Position numbers and translations under genes: made by a program. DNA of 23,492 bases from the NCBI GenBank assembly GCA_003455235.1, contig DMRT01000216.1:1-23492 (forward strand). The letters are read 5' to 3'. Position 1 is the first letter of the stretch, and each line of letters opens with the position of its first letter. Positions 14,641-22,508 of this stretch are shown here, one piece after another. Source of the stretch: Chitinophagaceae bacterium (lineage in GTDB: Bacteria; Bacteroidota; Bacteroidia; Chitinophagales; Chitinophagaceae). The notes beneath the pieces are model-generated. The model did no database searches. It had not been told where the DNA came from and was given only the letters and a program-made list of their open reading frames with translations.

Positions 14641-15771
14641 TTACTTTTTGTTCAATTGCAGGTCGGCCAGGATGGGGAAGTGATCGCTCAGCTTCTTTTT
14701 AACCAGCTGGTATTGCTTTATTCCGAATTCGTTGCCGGCGAAAATATTATCAATCCGCAGCACCGGGGAAATTCCGGTGAAACTACGGCCCAGCCCGGCC
14801 CCTTTTTCCACAAACGCATTTTTCATGTTTCCGCCGATGGTTTGACAGGCATAGCTGTTGGGCAGATCGTTGAAGTCGCCGGCCAGTATTACCGGGTATG
14901 GACTTTTATCCACTTCGGCCCGGATGCGGTCGGCCTGTATCTGCCGCTTTAAAAATCCCCGTTTGAATTTTCCCAGGATGCTTTTTGATTCCTTGAGTGT
15001 TTTGTCTTCTTCAATCGTGGGATCATCAATGTATTTGAGGTTGGCCCGGCTGAACCGCAGCGACTGCAGGTGAATGTTGAATACCCGGATGGTGTCTTCG
15101 CCTTTCAGCACATCGATGTACTGGAAAATGGAATTGTAGTCGTTGGGATAGAAGGAAACTGTTTGTTTGCGAACAATGGGGTACCGGGAAAAAATGATGA
15201 TGCCAAAATGGGCATATCCCCAGAAATCTTCCTTCACGTTGTACGAATAGAAGTAGCCGGGAAAATGAAGCTTCTTCAGAAATTCATCAATATGTCCATG
15301 ATCTCTTACCGTGCTGTCTTCCGCCACCATTTCCTGGAAGCAGGCTATGTCGGGCTGGTAATAATTCACCAGGCTGATCATATCATTCTTCACCCCGGGG
15401 TGCTTCCGGTCGTCCAGCACATTGAACTGGGCCACGTTCCAGGTCATCACCCGGATGCTGCTGCTGTCTTTTTGTGCTGTGAATGAATGCGAAAGGCGGA
15501 GGGGCAGTACCCGGGTCATGGGTTTATAAGCCAGCAGGATGGCTACGGCGGAAATAAGCGCCCGGCGTGGTCTTACAATGAGCCAGAAAATGATGAAGGC
15601 AACCAGTACTAAAAAAAAATAAAAGGCAGTAAGGTTCAGCATGCCAACCGGCCAGAAGAGGCGGGGACTGAACAGGTAGCTGTAACTGCCCAATAAAAAA
15701 AGAATGGCAGCCGCCACGTTAGCAATGATGAGGATGCGCCGGGTTTGCCTGCGAAGAAATCCTTTGGCCAT
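14641..15771 (-). CDS. Membrane-anchored endonuclease/exonuclease/phosphatase family protein
   Basis: This 376-residue protein has three N-terminal hydrophobic segments (about 12-34, 42-66, 70-82) followed by an EEP (DNase I/sphingomyelinase-like) domain. EEP motifs are MTWNVAQFN (109-117, metal-site Asn112), PDIACFQEM with Glu147, GIIIFSRYPI, RVFNIHLQS, ILAGDFND near residue 300, and the terminal SDHFP (Asp363/His364). All catalytic positions are intact, so it should be an active metal-dependent phosphodiesterase or phosphatase, with the domain on one face of the membrane. Whether it cuts nucleic acid or lipid headgroups is not readable. It follows the two rhomboid genes with a 60-base gap and has a -7-like box just before its ATG. 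Confidence 0.9.
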   Translation of the reverse strand: MAKGFLRRQTRRILIIANVAAAILFLLGSYSYLFSPRLFWPVGMLNLTAFYFFLVLVAFIIFWLIVRPRRALISAVAILLAYKPMTRVLPLRLSHSFTAQKDSSSIRVMTWNVAQFNVLDDRKHPGVKNDMISLVNYYQPDIACFQEMVAEDSTVRDHGHIDEFLKKLHFPGYFYSYNVKEDFWGYAHFGIIIFSRYPIVRKQTVSFYPNDYNSIFQYIDVLKGEDTIRVFNIHLQSLRFSRANLKYIDDPTIEEDKTLKESKSILGKFKRGFLKRQIQADRIRAEVDKSPYPVILAGDFNDLPNSYACQTIGGNMKNAFVEKGAGLGRSFTGISPVLRIDNIFAGNEFGIKQYQLVKKKLSDHFPILADLQLNKK

Positions 15772-15775
15772 TGCA

Positions 15776-15783
15776 TAAAGATA
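15776..15783 (-). promoter_or_regulatory. -7 box (TATCTTTA) 4 nt before the EEP start
   Basis: The minus-strand TATCTTTA differs from TAnnTTTG only in its last base and ends four bases before ATG 15771, the same spacing as for the CYTH, fRMsr and rhomboid genes. Confidence 0.45.
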
Positions 15784-15831
15784 ATGCGAAGCAATAAAAA
15801 AAGCATGTGAAAGAAGGGCCGGCGGCGGGGC

Positions 15832-16764
15832 TTATTCTTCGCTGGCCCGTTTTAAAATTTCTTTTTCTTCTTTGGTGAGATGATGGTACCCTTTCTGGCT
15901 GATCTTATCCAGTATCTCATCCACCCGCTGCTGGGTGATGTTGGATGTTTTATGAAAGGGAGCACGGTTGCCGGTATTATAAAATACTTTTTCCTTCACC
16001 GAATGTTCTTTCCGGCTTTTATCAGGATTAAAAAGGTTCAATACCCAGTTATACAGGCCGTTCATCCAGGAGCAGCCGTCTATGTTCCTGCGCAGCAGCA
16101 CTACCAGCAAAAAACCGGCAAAAGCACCACCAAGGTAACTGAGCGGGTAAGCCGGGGGAAGCCGGTAAACCGACGCCAGGTTGATGCCTGCATATACCAA
16201 TGTAATCACCCACAGCGGTATACCCCCGTTGATATGTGCAAAAAAGCGATAGCCTGGTGAAATCATGGTACCAGCAACTGCAACAGCCATGATGGCCGGG
16301 TTGGCGCCCAGCAGCCACATTTCGTTGATGGTGGTTGACGTGGCGGGAATAAGGTTTGCTGTCAGTATAAAGAATAAGGCGCCGGAAAAACCGCCGTAGA
16401 GGTAAACAGGAATGAGTTTTCTGTTGCCGGTAAGGGCCTGCAGCACCGATCCAAAAGCCCAAAGCCAGAGCATATTGCTGAAGATCCGGATAACAGAAAC
16501 ATCGCTGAACATGTAAGACAGGATGGTCCAGGGCCTTCCGGATAATTTATCCATGCCGGCCGGTAACTGAAACCAGTTAAGCACTGTTGAATAAAACACT
16601 GTTTCCGAATGGGTGTCAACCGCAATACCGGTTTTAATCAGCAGCAATACCAGAAAGAGAACCACATTGAGTGCAAAAAGCCACATCAGCGAATTGCCCG
16701 GCTGACCCAATGTAAACCGCCTCCGTTGTATCCGGTATTCCTGGTACCGGTCTGCTTCTCCCAT
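15832..16764 (-). CDS. Catalytically dead rhomboid (pseudoprotease) with C-terminal DUF6576-like tail
   Basis: This 310-residue six-helix rhomboid-fold protein has lost its catalytic residues. The GxSG serine is Asn155 (LLGANPAIM), the catalytic histidine of the HLGG motif is Tyr210 (PLSYLGGAFAG), and the histidine of the HxxxN motif is Arg93 (RIFSN), with Asn97 kept. Helices and spacing are otherwise intact, and the frame is full length, so it is not a decaying pseudogene. After the membrane domain come about 80 polar residues ending in the helical module VDEILDKISQKGYHHLTKEEKEILKRASEE (281-310), which resembles the DUF6576 tail of Bacteroidota rhomboids. It lies 59 bases after an intact rhomboid gene. 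A regulatory or substrate-binding role is inferred. Confidence 0.88.
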   Translation of the reverse strand: MGEADRYQEYRIQRRRFTLGQPGNSLMWLFALNVVLFLVLLLIKTGIAVDTHSETVFYSTVLNWFQLPAGMDKLSGRPWTILSYMFSDVSVIRIFSNMLWLWAFGSVLQALTGNRKLIPVYLYGGFSGALFFILTANLIPATSTTINEMWLLGANPAIMAVAVAGTMISPGYRFFAHINGGIPLWVITLVYAGINLASVYRLPPAYPLSYLGGAFAGFLLVVLLRRNIDGCSWMNGLYNWVLNLFNPDKSRKEHSVKEKVFYNTGNRAPFHKTSNITQQRVDEILDKISQKGYHHLTKEEKEILKRASEE

Positions 16765-16786
16765 GATGATTGATGTATTAATGTTT

Positions 16787-16794
16787 CAAAAGTA
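16787..16794 (-). promoter_or_regulatory. -7 box (TACTTTTG) for the pseudo-rhomboid gene
   Basis: A perfect TAnnTTTG match on the minus strand 22 bases before ATG 16764, in the 59-base gap after the active rhomboid. No -33 TTG is seen at the preferred distance, so it may be an internal promoter of an operon. Confidence 0.5.
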
Positions 16795-16823
16795 CAAACA
16801 GTTGGTGCAACCAGCTGCTCGTG

Positions 16824-17438
16824 TTAATAGAACGTTTTTTTATTGCTTTTGTTCCAGATCAGCACCAGGATAAAACCCATGGCCAGTCCGCCCAGGTGTG
16901 CAAAATGCGCAATATTACTCCCGGTGGAAGATACACCGCCAAACAGGTCAATCGCTGCCATTACTGCCACGGCATATTTTGCTTTAACCGGAATAGGTAC
17001 CAGGAAAAGGTACAATTCGGTATTGGGAAATAAATAAGCAAAGGCTGCAAACAGGCCCATGATGGCACCCGAAGCACCCACGGCGGCTGAGTTTTCCAGC
17101 AGCAGGTGAGCAAGGGCAGCCGCCAGTCCGCAGATAAAATAGAAAATGAAAAAACGCTTTGGCCCCCATACCCGCTCCAGCATGGTGCCAAACATCCACA
17201 GGGCAAACATGTTGAAGAAAATATGACCAATACCTCCGTGGGTGAACATATGTGTTACCAGCTGGTAGGGTTTAAAAAATCCTGAATCATAGGGAAAAAG
17301 TGCCAGCCTGGCGGTGATCGCCTGGTCGGGCCCGTCGAATACCATTTGTATAACGAATACCAGCACATTGATGATGATAAGGTTCAGCACCACCGGTGTG
17401 GTGCGGTTATAACTGTTCCCGTATTGATTGTACGACAT
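16824..17438 (-). CDS. Rhomboid family intramembrane serine protease (intact active site)
   Basis: This 204-residue six-helix rhomboid cleaves transmembrane segments within the membrane. The active site is complete: His72 and Asn76 in HIFFN (oxyanion hole), catalytic Ser123 in GASGAIMG, and catalytic His181 in FAHLGG. The conserved WxxR-like loop region before helix 2 and the THMFTHGG segment (62-69) are present. It lacks the extended C-terminal tail of its neighbour. It begins 23 bases after the RlmD stop and is followed by the pseudo-rhomboid and EEP genes on the same strand, so a shared transcript is plausible. A -7 box 4 nt before its ATG allows separate expression. Confidence 0.95.
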   Translation of the reverse strand: MSYNQYGNSYNRTTPVVLNLIIINVLVFVIQMVFDGPDQAITARLALFPYDSGFFKPYQLVTHMFTHGGIGHIFFNMFALWMFGTMLERVWGPKRFFIFYFICGLAAALAHLLLENSAAVGASGAIMGLFAAFAYLFPNTELYLFLVPIPVKAKYAVAVMAAIDLFGGVSSTGSNIAHFAHLGGLAMGFILVLIWNKSNKKTFY

Positions 17439-17442
17439 GTTA

Positions 17443-17450
17443 CAAATTTA
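17443..17450 (-). promoter_or_regulatory. -7 box (TAAATTTG) 4 nt before the active rhomboid start
   Basis: A perfect TAnnTTTG match ends exactly four bases before ATG 17438, just after the RlmD stop codon. It predicts a leaderless transcript. No -33 element is evident. Confidence 0.5.
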
Positions 17451-17461
17451 GCGGTTAAATA

Positions 17462-18865
17462 TCATTTCAGTTTCAGCAGCACCACGCATTCAATGTGATG
17501 GGTGTGGGGAAACATATCCACGGGCTGTATTTTTTCCACGGAATATTTTTCACCCAGCAGGGCAATGTCTCTTGCCTGGGTGGCGGTATTACAGCTTACA
17601 TAAACAATTTTGGGCGCTGCCATTTCCAGCAGTTTGTTCACCAGTTTTTCATGCATGCCGGCACGTGGCGGATCGGTGATCACCACATCAGGCCTTCCGT
17701 GCTCGGCAAAGAACGCATCATTGCATACATTGATCACATCGCCGGCAAAGAATGCGGCATGGCTGATATTATTAAGTGCCGCATTTTCCCGGGCATCTTC
17801 AATGGCTTCTTCAATCACTTCCACCCCGATTATCTTTTTGGCCTGCCCGCTCACAAATATGCCGATACTGCCGGTGCCGCAATACAGGTCGTAGACGGTT
17901 TCGGTTCCTGTTAGCCCGGCAAAATCACGGGTAATCCTGTATAGTTTTTCTGCCTGCCTGGTATTGGTTTGAAAGAACGATTTAGCTGAAATTTTGAATT
18001 GTTTGTCTTCGAGTTTTTCAATCACGTATCCTTTCCCGGAATATACCTGCGGCATAAGGTCATGAATACTGTCGTTCCATTTTGGATTGATGGTGTATAA
18101 AAGCGTGGTGATTTCCGGCACTTCTTTCAGCAGGTGATCCAGCAGTTTTTTCCGGTCTTCTTCCACCTCGTTATTCAGGCAGATGTTCACCATCAGCTCG
18201 CCGGTACTGCACAGGCGGATGATGATATTACGCAACCACCCGCTATGTTCTTTAATATCATAAAAGCTGAATCCCTGTTCAAGGGCAAAGCGCCGGATGG
18301 TATTTCGGATTCGGTTGTTCACATCAGCCATCAGCCAGCATTCTTCAATGTCGATCACTTTATCAAATATCCTGGGTACATGAAAACCCAGGGCGCCCTC
18401 CCGGATAACGGCTTCCGATTCCATTTCTTCGGGTAATAAATACCGCCGGTTGCTGAAGGTGAATTCCAGTTTATTCCGGTAATGAACCGTTTGATCGCTA
18501 CCGGCAATGGGCAGTATGGGCGGAAGCTCGGCCTTGCCGATCCGTTTTAAATGCTGCTCCGCTTCCTGCTGTTTATAGGCCAGCTGTTTTTCATAAGGAA
18601 GCATCTGCCATTTGCAGCCGCCGCAAACCCCAAAATGCCTGCAGAAAGGCTCCACCCGTTCTTTTGAGAACTCTTTGATCTCAAGGGCACGGCCTTCGGC
18701 CCAGTCTTTTTTGTTTTTGGTAACCAGGATGTCGGCTACATCGCCGGGCACAGCCCCCGAAATAAAGATCACCTTTCCATCCTGCCTGGCCAGCGCCTTG
18801 CCCTCAGCTGCGTAGCCGGTAACCGGGATATTTTCCAGTATCAGTTTCTTGTTTTTTTTTCTCAC
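17462..18865 (-). CDS. rlmD: 23S rRNA (uracil-C5)-methyltransferase, RlmD-type
   Basis: This 467-residue TrmA-superfamily enzyme methylates a uridine in 23S rRNA (U1939 for E. coli RlmD). An N-terminal TRAM domain covers about residues 1-62. The iron-sulfur cysteines are Cys75, Cys81, Cys84 (FCRHFGVCGGC) and Cys176. The SAM-binding motif is DLYCGTGSIG (326-335), then TDPPRAGMH. The catalytic nucleophile is Cys425 in YVSCNTATQARD and the general base is Glu459 in HHIECV. The start is GTG 18865, just five bases after a TAnnTTTG box. RlmD is the name for the cluster-bearing type, but Bacteroidota homologues may act at other uridines (RlmCD-like), so the exact site is not certain. Confidence 0.92.
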   Translation of the reverse strand: MRKKNKKLILENIPVTGYAAEGKALARQDGKVIFISGAVPGDVADILVTKNKKDWAEGRALEIKEFSKERVEPFCRHFGVCGGCKWQMLPYEKQLAYKQQEAEQHLKRIGKAELPPILPIAGSDQTVHYRNKLEFTFSNRRYLLPEEMESEAVIREGALGFHVPRIFDKVIDIEECWLMADVNNRIRNTIRRFALEQGFSFYDIKEHSGWLRNIIIRLCSTGELMVNICLNNEVEEDRKKLLDHLLKEVPEITTLLYTINPKWNDSIHDLMPQVYSGKGYVIEKLEDKQFKISAKSFFQTNTRQAEKLYRITRDFAGLTGTETVYDLYCGTGSIGIFVSGQAKKIIGVEVIEEAIEDARENAALNNISHAAFFAGDVINVCNDAFFAEHGRPDVVITDPPRAGMHEKLVNKLLEMAAPKIVYVSCNTATQARDIALLGEKYSVEKIQPVDMFPHTHHIECVVLLKLK

Positions 18866-18870
18866 GGCGG

Positions 18871-18878
18871 CAAAAATA
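18871..18878 (-). promoter_or_regulatory. -7 box (TATTTTTG) 5 nt before the RlmD GTG start
   Basis: A perfect TAnnTTTG match on the minus strand, five bases before the GTG start at 18865. It supports this GTG as the true start and predicts a leaderless or near-leaderless message. Confidence 0.5.
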
Positions 18879-18945
18879 CCGCATATATCGCCAGTATTTG
18901 TTTTGTTAACGATTTGTAATTGTTAAACTGCCGGAAACGGCCCCG

Positions 18946-18978
18946 TTGCCGAATAACCGCTGATTTTAGATACATTTG
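18946..18978 (+). promoter_or_regulatory. Promoter of the thioredoxin-like/PPIase pair (TTG-N22-TACATTTG)
   Basis: TTG at 18946-18948 and a perfect TACATTTG at 18971-18978 are separated by 22 bases, inside the usual 17-23 range. The -7 box ends 16 bases before ATG 18995, giving a leader of about ten bases. It is back-to-back with the RlmD promoter in the 129-base divergent gap. Confidence 0.65.
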
Positions 18979-18994
18979 CTATCCTTTAATCACC

Positions 18995-20440
18995 ATGAAA
19001 AAATACCATACACTTCTTATTTCGCTGGGCGTTTTTAATGCCGTTTGCGGGCAGGGATACCAGATCTCCCTTAAAACACCCAATTTCACCAGCGGTATTA
19101 CGTACCTCACCTATTATATGGGGAGCAATTTCAACGTGGCCGACTCTGCCGCCATCAGCAACAAGGGCACGGCAGTTTTTAAAGGAGCCAACAAACTTCC
19201 ACCCGGCATTTATGCCATCTTCTTTCCGGGAAACAGAATCAGAACCGAATTCCTGGTTGATAAAGAACAGGTTATTTCCGTAACCGCCGACACCACGGAC
19301 CTGGTTAACAAAACCATTGTTACGGGTTCAAAAGAAAATATTCTGTACGACCAGTACCAGAAATTTGCAGCGGCCAAAGGGCGGCTGATACAGCAGGAGC
19401 GTAGCGGTTATGCTGCCTCCCTTACCAGGGAAGATTCGGTCCTGCACGAAAAAAACTACAACCTGTACAACAGGCAGTTGAACGATTACCGGGAGGGCAT
19501 TATTAAAAACCAGCCTGCTTCCATGATGGCAGCTTTGCTGAAAGCCATGAAAGAGCCGCCGGTTCCATCCAAAGTGCCCGTAACCAAACAGGATTCGCTG
19601 AATAATTATTACGAGTACAAGAAGCATTACTGGGATGGCATCACCTTTATGGACGACCGCATCATCCGCACGCCCTTCTTCCTCAGAAAGCTGGAACGTT
19701 ATTACCGGGAGATCATTTCGCCGGCGCCCGACAGCATTATCAAGGATGTGGACTATAAATTACTGCTGGCCCGTTCGGCGCCGGAGATGTATAAATTCCT
19801 GCTCAACTGGCTTACCGATGAGTTCATCAATCCCAAGTACATGGGCCAGGATGCCGTATTCGTTCACCTGTTTGAAAAATACCACAGCAAGGGCCTCAGC
19901 AACTGGCTGAATGAAACCCAGATGGACGCCATCAGCCGGCGGGCATACATGCTCATGTCGAACCTTATCGGCGACAAGGCAGCGGACCTGGAAATGCTGG
20001 ATGCAGGCAATAAGCCCTCTTCTTTATATAACCTGGAAGCCGATTATACCATTGTGTGTTTCTGGGATCCCAACTGCGGGCATTGTAAAGAAGTGGTTCC
20101 TAAGCTGGACTCAGTTTACAAAGCCAGTTGGAAAAAACACAACGTGAAAATATACGGCGTATTAACACCCGATGGCAAGGACGCCAACATCATACCGGCC
20201 TGGAACGAGTTTATCCGCAGCCACAACCTGGGCGAATGGACACACGTGTACCAGACCAAAGAAGCCGAAGCAAAAAACGCCGCTGAACAACGGCCCAGCT
20301 TCCGCCAACTGTATGATGTGACCATGACACCAACCTTGTTCCTGCTGGATAAAGAAAAGCGCATCATCGCTAAAAAACTTACCTGGGAACAACTGAACGA
20401 CCTGCTGGAGGTGAAATGGAAATCACCTTCTTCGAACTAA
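18995..20440 (+). CDS. DUF4369/DUF5106/thioredoxin-like periplasmic protein (TlpA-like)
   Basis: This 481-residue exported protein starts at ATG 18995, 16 bases after a promoter box; the frame upstream is open but has no plausible signal. The signal peptide is MKKYHTLLISLGVFNAVCG. A beta-rich DUF4369-like domain covers about 22-125. A helical DUF5106-like region (about 150-330) contains FFLRKLERYYREI and YKFLLNWLTDEFINPKYMG. The C-terminal domain is a thioredoxin fold with redox pair Cys361/Cys364 (WDPNCGHCKE) and the cis-proline segment MTPTLFLL. The CGHC motif is intact, so thiol-disulfide exchange in the periplasm is likely; its partner is unknown. A parvulin isomerase gene follows after 12 bases. 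Confidence 0.88.
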   Translation: MKKYHTLLISLGVFNAVCGQGYQISLKTPNFTSGITYLTYYMGSNFNVADSAAISNKGTAVFKGANKLPPGIYAIFFPGNRIRTEFLVDKEQVISVTADTTDLVNKTIVTGSKENILYDQYQKFAAAKGRLIQQERSGYAASLTREDSVLHEKNYNLYNRQLNDYREGIIKNQPASMMAALLKAMKEPPVPSKVPVTKQDSLNNYYEYKKHYWDGITFMDDRIIRTPFFLRKLERYYREIISPAPDSIIKDVDYKLLLARSAPEMYKFLLNWLTDEFINPKYMGQDAVFVHLFEKYHSKGLSNWLNETQMDAISRRAYMLMSNLIGDKAADLEMLDAGNKPSSLYNLEADYTIVCFWDPNCGHCKEVVPKLDSVYKASWKKHNVKIYGVLTPDGKDANIIPAWNEFIRSHNLGEWTHVYQTKEAEAKNAAEQRPSFRQLYDVTMTPTLFLLDKEKRIIAKKLTWEQLNDLLEVKWKSPSSN

Positions 20441-20452
20441 AACAAACCGCTG

Positions 20453-22384
20453 ATGAAAAAAATCTGTTTATTCGTTGCCTTCTCTCTTGGAGCAGCCACG
20501 GCTTTTTCGCAAACGCTGTTCAGCTACGGCAATAAATCAGTCGACAAGGAAGAATTCCTTCGTGCATACAACAAGAACAAAACGCCGGACACCGACAAGG
20601 AAAAAGCATTAAGGGAATACCTTGACCTGTATATCAAATTCAAATTAAAGGTGAATGCGGCAATGGACATGAAGCTGGATACACTGCCCCAGCTTCAGTA
20701 CGATGCACAAAGTTTCCGTACGCAGATTGAAGAAGGGTATCTTAACAACGAAAAGGCGCTGAACAGCCTGCTGAACGAAGCCTTCGACAGGAGCCAGAAA
20801 GACCTTCATGTACTTCATTTCTTTGCCGCCATTGGCAATAACGCCAAACCAGAAGATACCCTGAAAGCGTACAAGGGAATAACCGCCCTTTATTCTTCTC
20901 TGAGCGCAGGCAAAACAGATTATGCAAAACAGGTGGAAGCCGCCGGCGGTGAAAGCATCCGCCAATCCGACCTTGGCTTCATTACCGTTTTCTCGGTTCC
21001 ATATGAATATGAGAATATCATTTATGGCCTGGGCAAAGACAAAGTGAACAAGCCCTACCGGTCGAAAAACGGCTGGCATATCTTTAAAGTGGTGGAAGAA
21101 AGGGCCGCCGTTGGTAAATGGAAAGTGGCGCAAATACTGCTTGCCATGCCACCCGAGCAACAGGGTATTAATAAACCTGCGATGGAGAAAAAGGCTGATT
21201 CGGTTTACCAGCTGCTGCAGAACGGCGCCGACTTTGGGCTGACTGCCCGCCAGTTCAGCGATGATAAATTGACTTATGGCAATAATGGGGAGCTTCCTGA
21301 ATTCGGTTCGGGAAGATACCAGGTGGCATTTGAAAACGAAGTATTCAAACTCAGCCGCGACGGGGAGATCAGCAAACCGTTTTTGACCGAGTACGGGTAC
21401 CACATTGTAAAACGCATTTCTCATACCGCCGTTTCTGCCGACCGTAACGATGCCACAGTATTGTTCGACCTGAAGCAGAAAATTCAGCAGGATTCAAGGG
21501 TCAATATTGCCAAAGAGCTGTTTGCAAAAGAAGTACAGAAACAGGTTGGCTTTAAAAGAACCGGGGGGGTGCCTGATCAGGAGCTCTTCCGTTATGCTGA
21601 TAGCGTGATTGCTAATCCGGAAGCGGCAACCGATAAATATTCCATCAGCGATAAGACCATTTACAGTTCGGGCAAAGCAAAGCTGCAGGGTAAAGAATGG
21701 CTGGATTTTATAAGAAGCTATAAAGGCAATCCTGAATTGTACCAGAACGAAAGCAATGCTGCCCTGCTCGAAAAATTTGTTTCCACCGCCACCCTGGATT
21801 ATTATAAAAAACACCTGGAGGAATTCAACAGTGAGTTCAGGTATCAGATGCAGGAGTTTAAAGATGGTAACGTGCTTTTTGAGATCATGGAAAGAAATGT
21901 ATGGGGAAATGCCGCAGCCGATACCAGCGCCCTGGTCAAGCACTACAATACAAATAAAAATAAATACCTCTGGACCGCCAGCGCCGATATCATCCTGTTT
22001 AATTGTTTCAATAAAACCATTGCCGATGGCGCACAGGCCGCCTTAAAGAGCGGAAAAGACTGGAAGAAGATCGTGGAAGAAGCCAATAACAGCATCCAGG
22101 CAGATTCAGGGCGGTTTGAACTTTCGCAGATCCCCATCAGCATTGATCCAAAAGCGCCGGCAGGAACCATCTCCGGCATATCGGTGAACCAACAGGATGG
22201 CTCGTCGGGTTTTGCAAAAGTAATCCGCCAGTATGCCGATGGCATGCAGCGGAGCTTTGAAGAAGCACGCGGATTGGTGATCAACGATTACCAGAACATA
22301 CTGGAAGAAAAATGGATCAATGAATTAAAAAAGAAATACCCGGTTAAAGTGAACGAGTCGGTTTTCCAGTCGTTACTTAAATAA
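20453..22384 (+). CDS. Periplasmic parvulin-type peptidyl-prolyl isomerase (SurA/PpiC-like)
   Basis: This 643-residue exported protein has a signal peptide (MKKICLFVAFSLGAATAFSQ) and a SurA-like N-terminal helical region with YIKFKLKVNAAMDM. Two rotamase-type domains follow: about 115-220 (divergent, ending NGWHIFKVVEERA) and about 222-320 (LPEFGSGRYQVAFENEVFKL...GYHIVKRI, closer to consensus). A helical and beta C-terminal half of about 320 residues follows with no name I can give. Members help fold outer-membrane proteins. The first rotamase domain lacks several usual aromatic positions and may bind rather than catalyse. It is translated 12 bases after the thioredoxin-like gene and ends before a strong terminator, so the two form a bicistronic envelope-folding unit. 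Confidence 0.9.
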   Translation: MKKICLFVAFSLGAATAFSQTLFSYGNKSVDKEEFLRAYNKNKTPDTDKEKALREYLDLYIKFKLKVNAAMDMKLDTLPQLQYDAQSFRTQIEEGYLNNEKALNSLLNEAFDRSQKDLHVLHFFAAIGNNAKPEDTLKAYKGITALYSSLSAGKTDYAKQVEAAGGESIRQSDLGFITVFSVPYEYENIIYGLGKDKVNKPYRSKNGWHIFKVVEERAAVGKWKVAQILLAMPPEQQGINKPAMEKKADSVYQLLQNGADFGLTARQFSDDKLTYGNNGELPEFGSGRYQVAFENEVFKLSRDGEISKPFLTEYGYHIVKRISHTAVSADRNDATVLFDLKQKIQQDSRVNIAKELFAKEVQKQVGFKRTGGVPDQELFRYADSVIANPEAATDKYSISDKTIYSSGKAKLQGKEWLDFIRSYKGNPELYQNESNAALLEKFVSTATLDYYKKHLEEFNSEFRYQMQEFKDGNVLFEIMERNVWGNAAADTSALVKHYNTNKNKYLWTASADIILFNCFNKTIADGAQAALKSGKDWKKIVEEANNSIQADSGRFELSQIPISIDPKAPAGTISGISVNQQDGSSGFAKVIRQYADGMQRSFEEARGLVINDYQNILEEKWINELKKKYPVKVNESVFQSLLK

Positions 22385-22405
22385 TGACAATATTATTACC
22401 GTTTT

Positions 22406-22440
22406 AAAACCTGCCTTCAAAAACTGTTGGCAGGTTTTTT
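22406..22440 (+). terminator. Intrinsic terminator after the PPIase gene
   Basis: AAAACCTGCC (22406-22415) pairs perfectly with GGCAGGTTTT (22429-22438) around a 13-base loop, and the T-run continues to 22440. It lies about 20 bases past the stop. After it, 22441-22508 holds the palindrome AACAGGCCTGTT (22461-22472) and no clear promoter box. Confidence 0.9.
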
Positions 22441-22508
22441 GCGTAAATGGGTTTAACAGAAACAGGCCTGTTCTTTAAGGCCGCATTGCTTAACTCAAAC
22501 GCAACGAT

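Noticed and set aside
20645..21424. Long minus-strand open frame of 259 codons opposite the prolyl isomerase gene
   Set aside because: Mirror of a real gene: no signal, domain or promoter, and composition typical of an antisense frame.
22461..22472. Perfect 12-bp palindrome AACAGGCCTGTT before the PorT-like gene
   Set aside because: Several palindromes of this length are expected by chance in 23 kb, and no promoter box lies nearby to anchor it as an operator.
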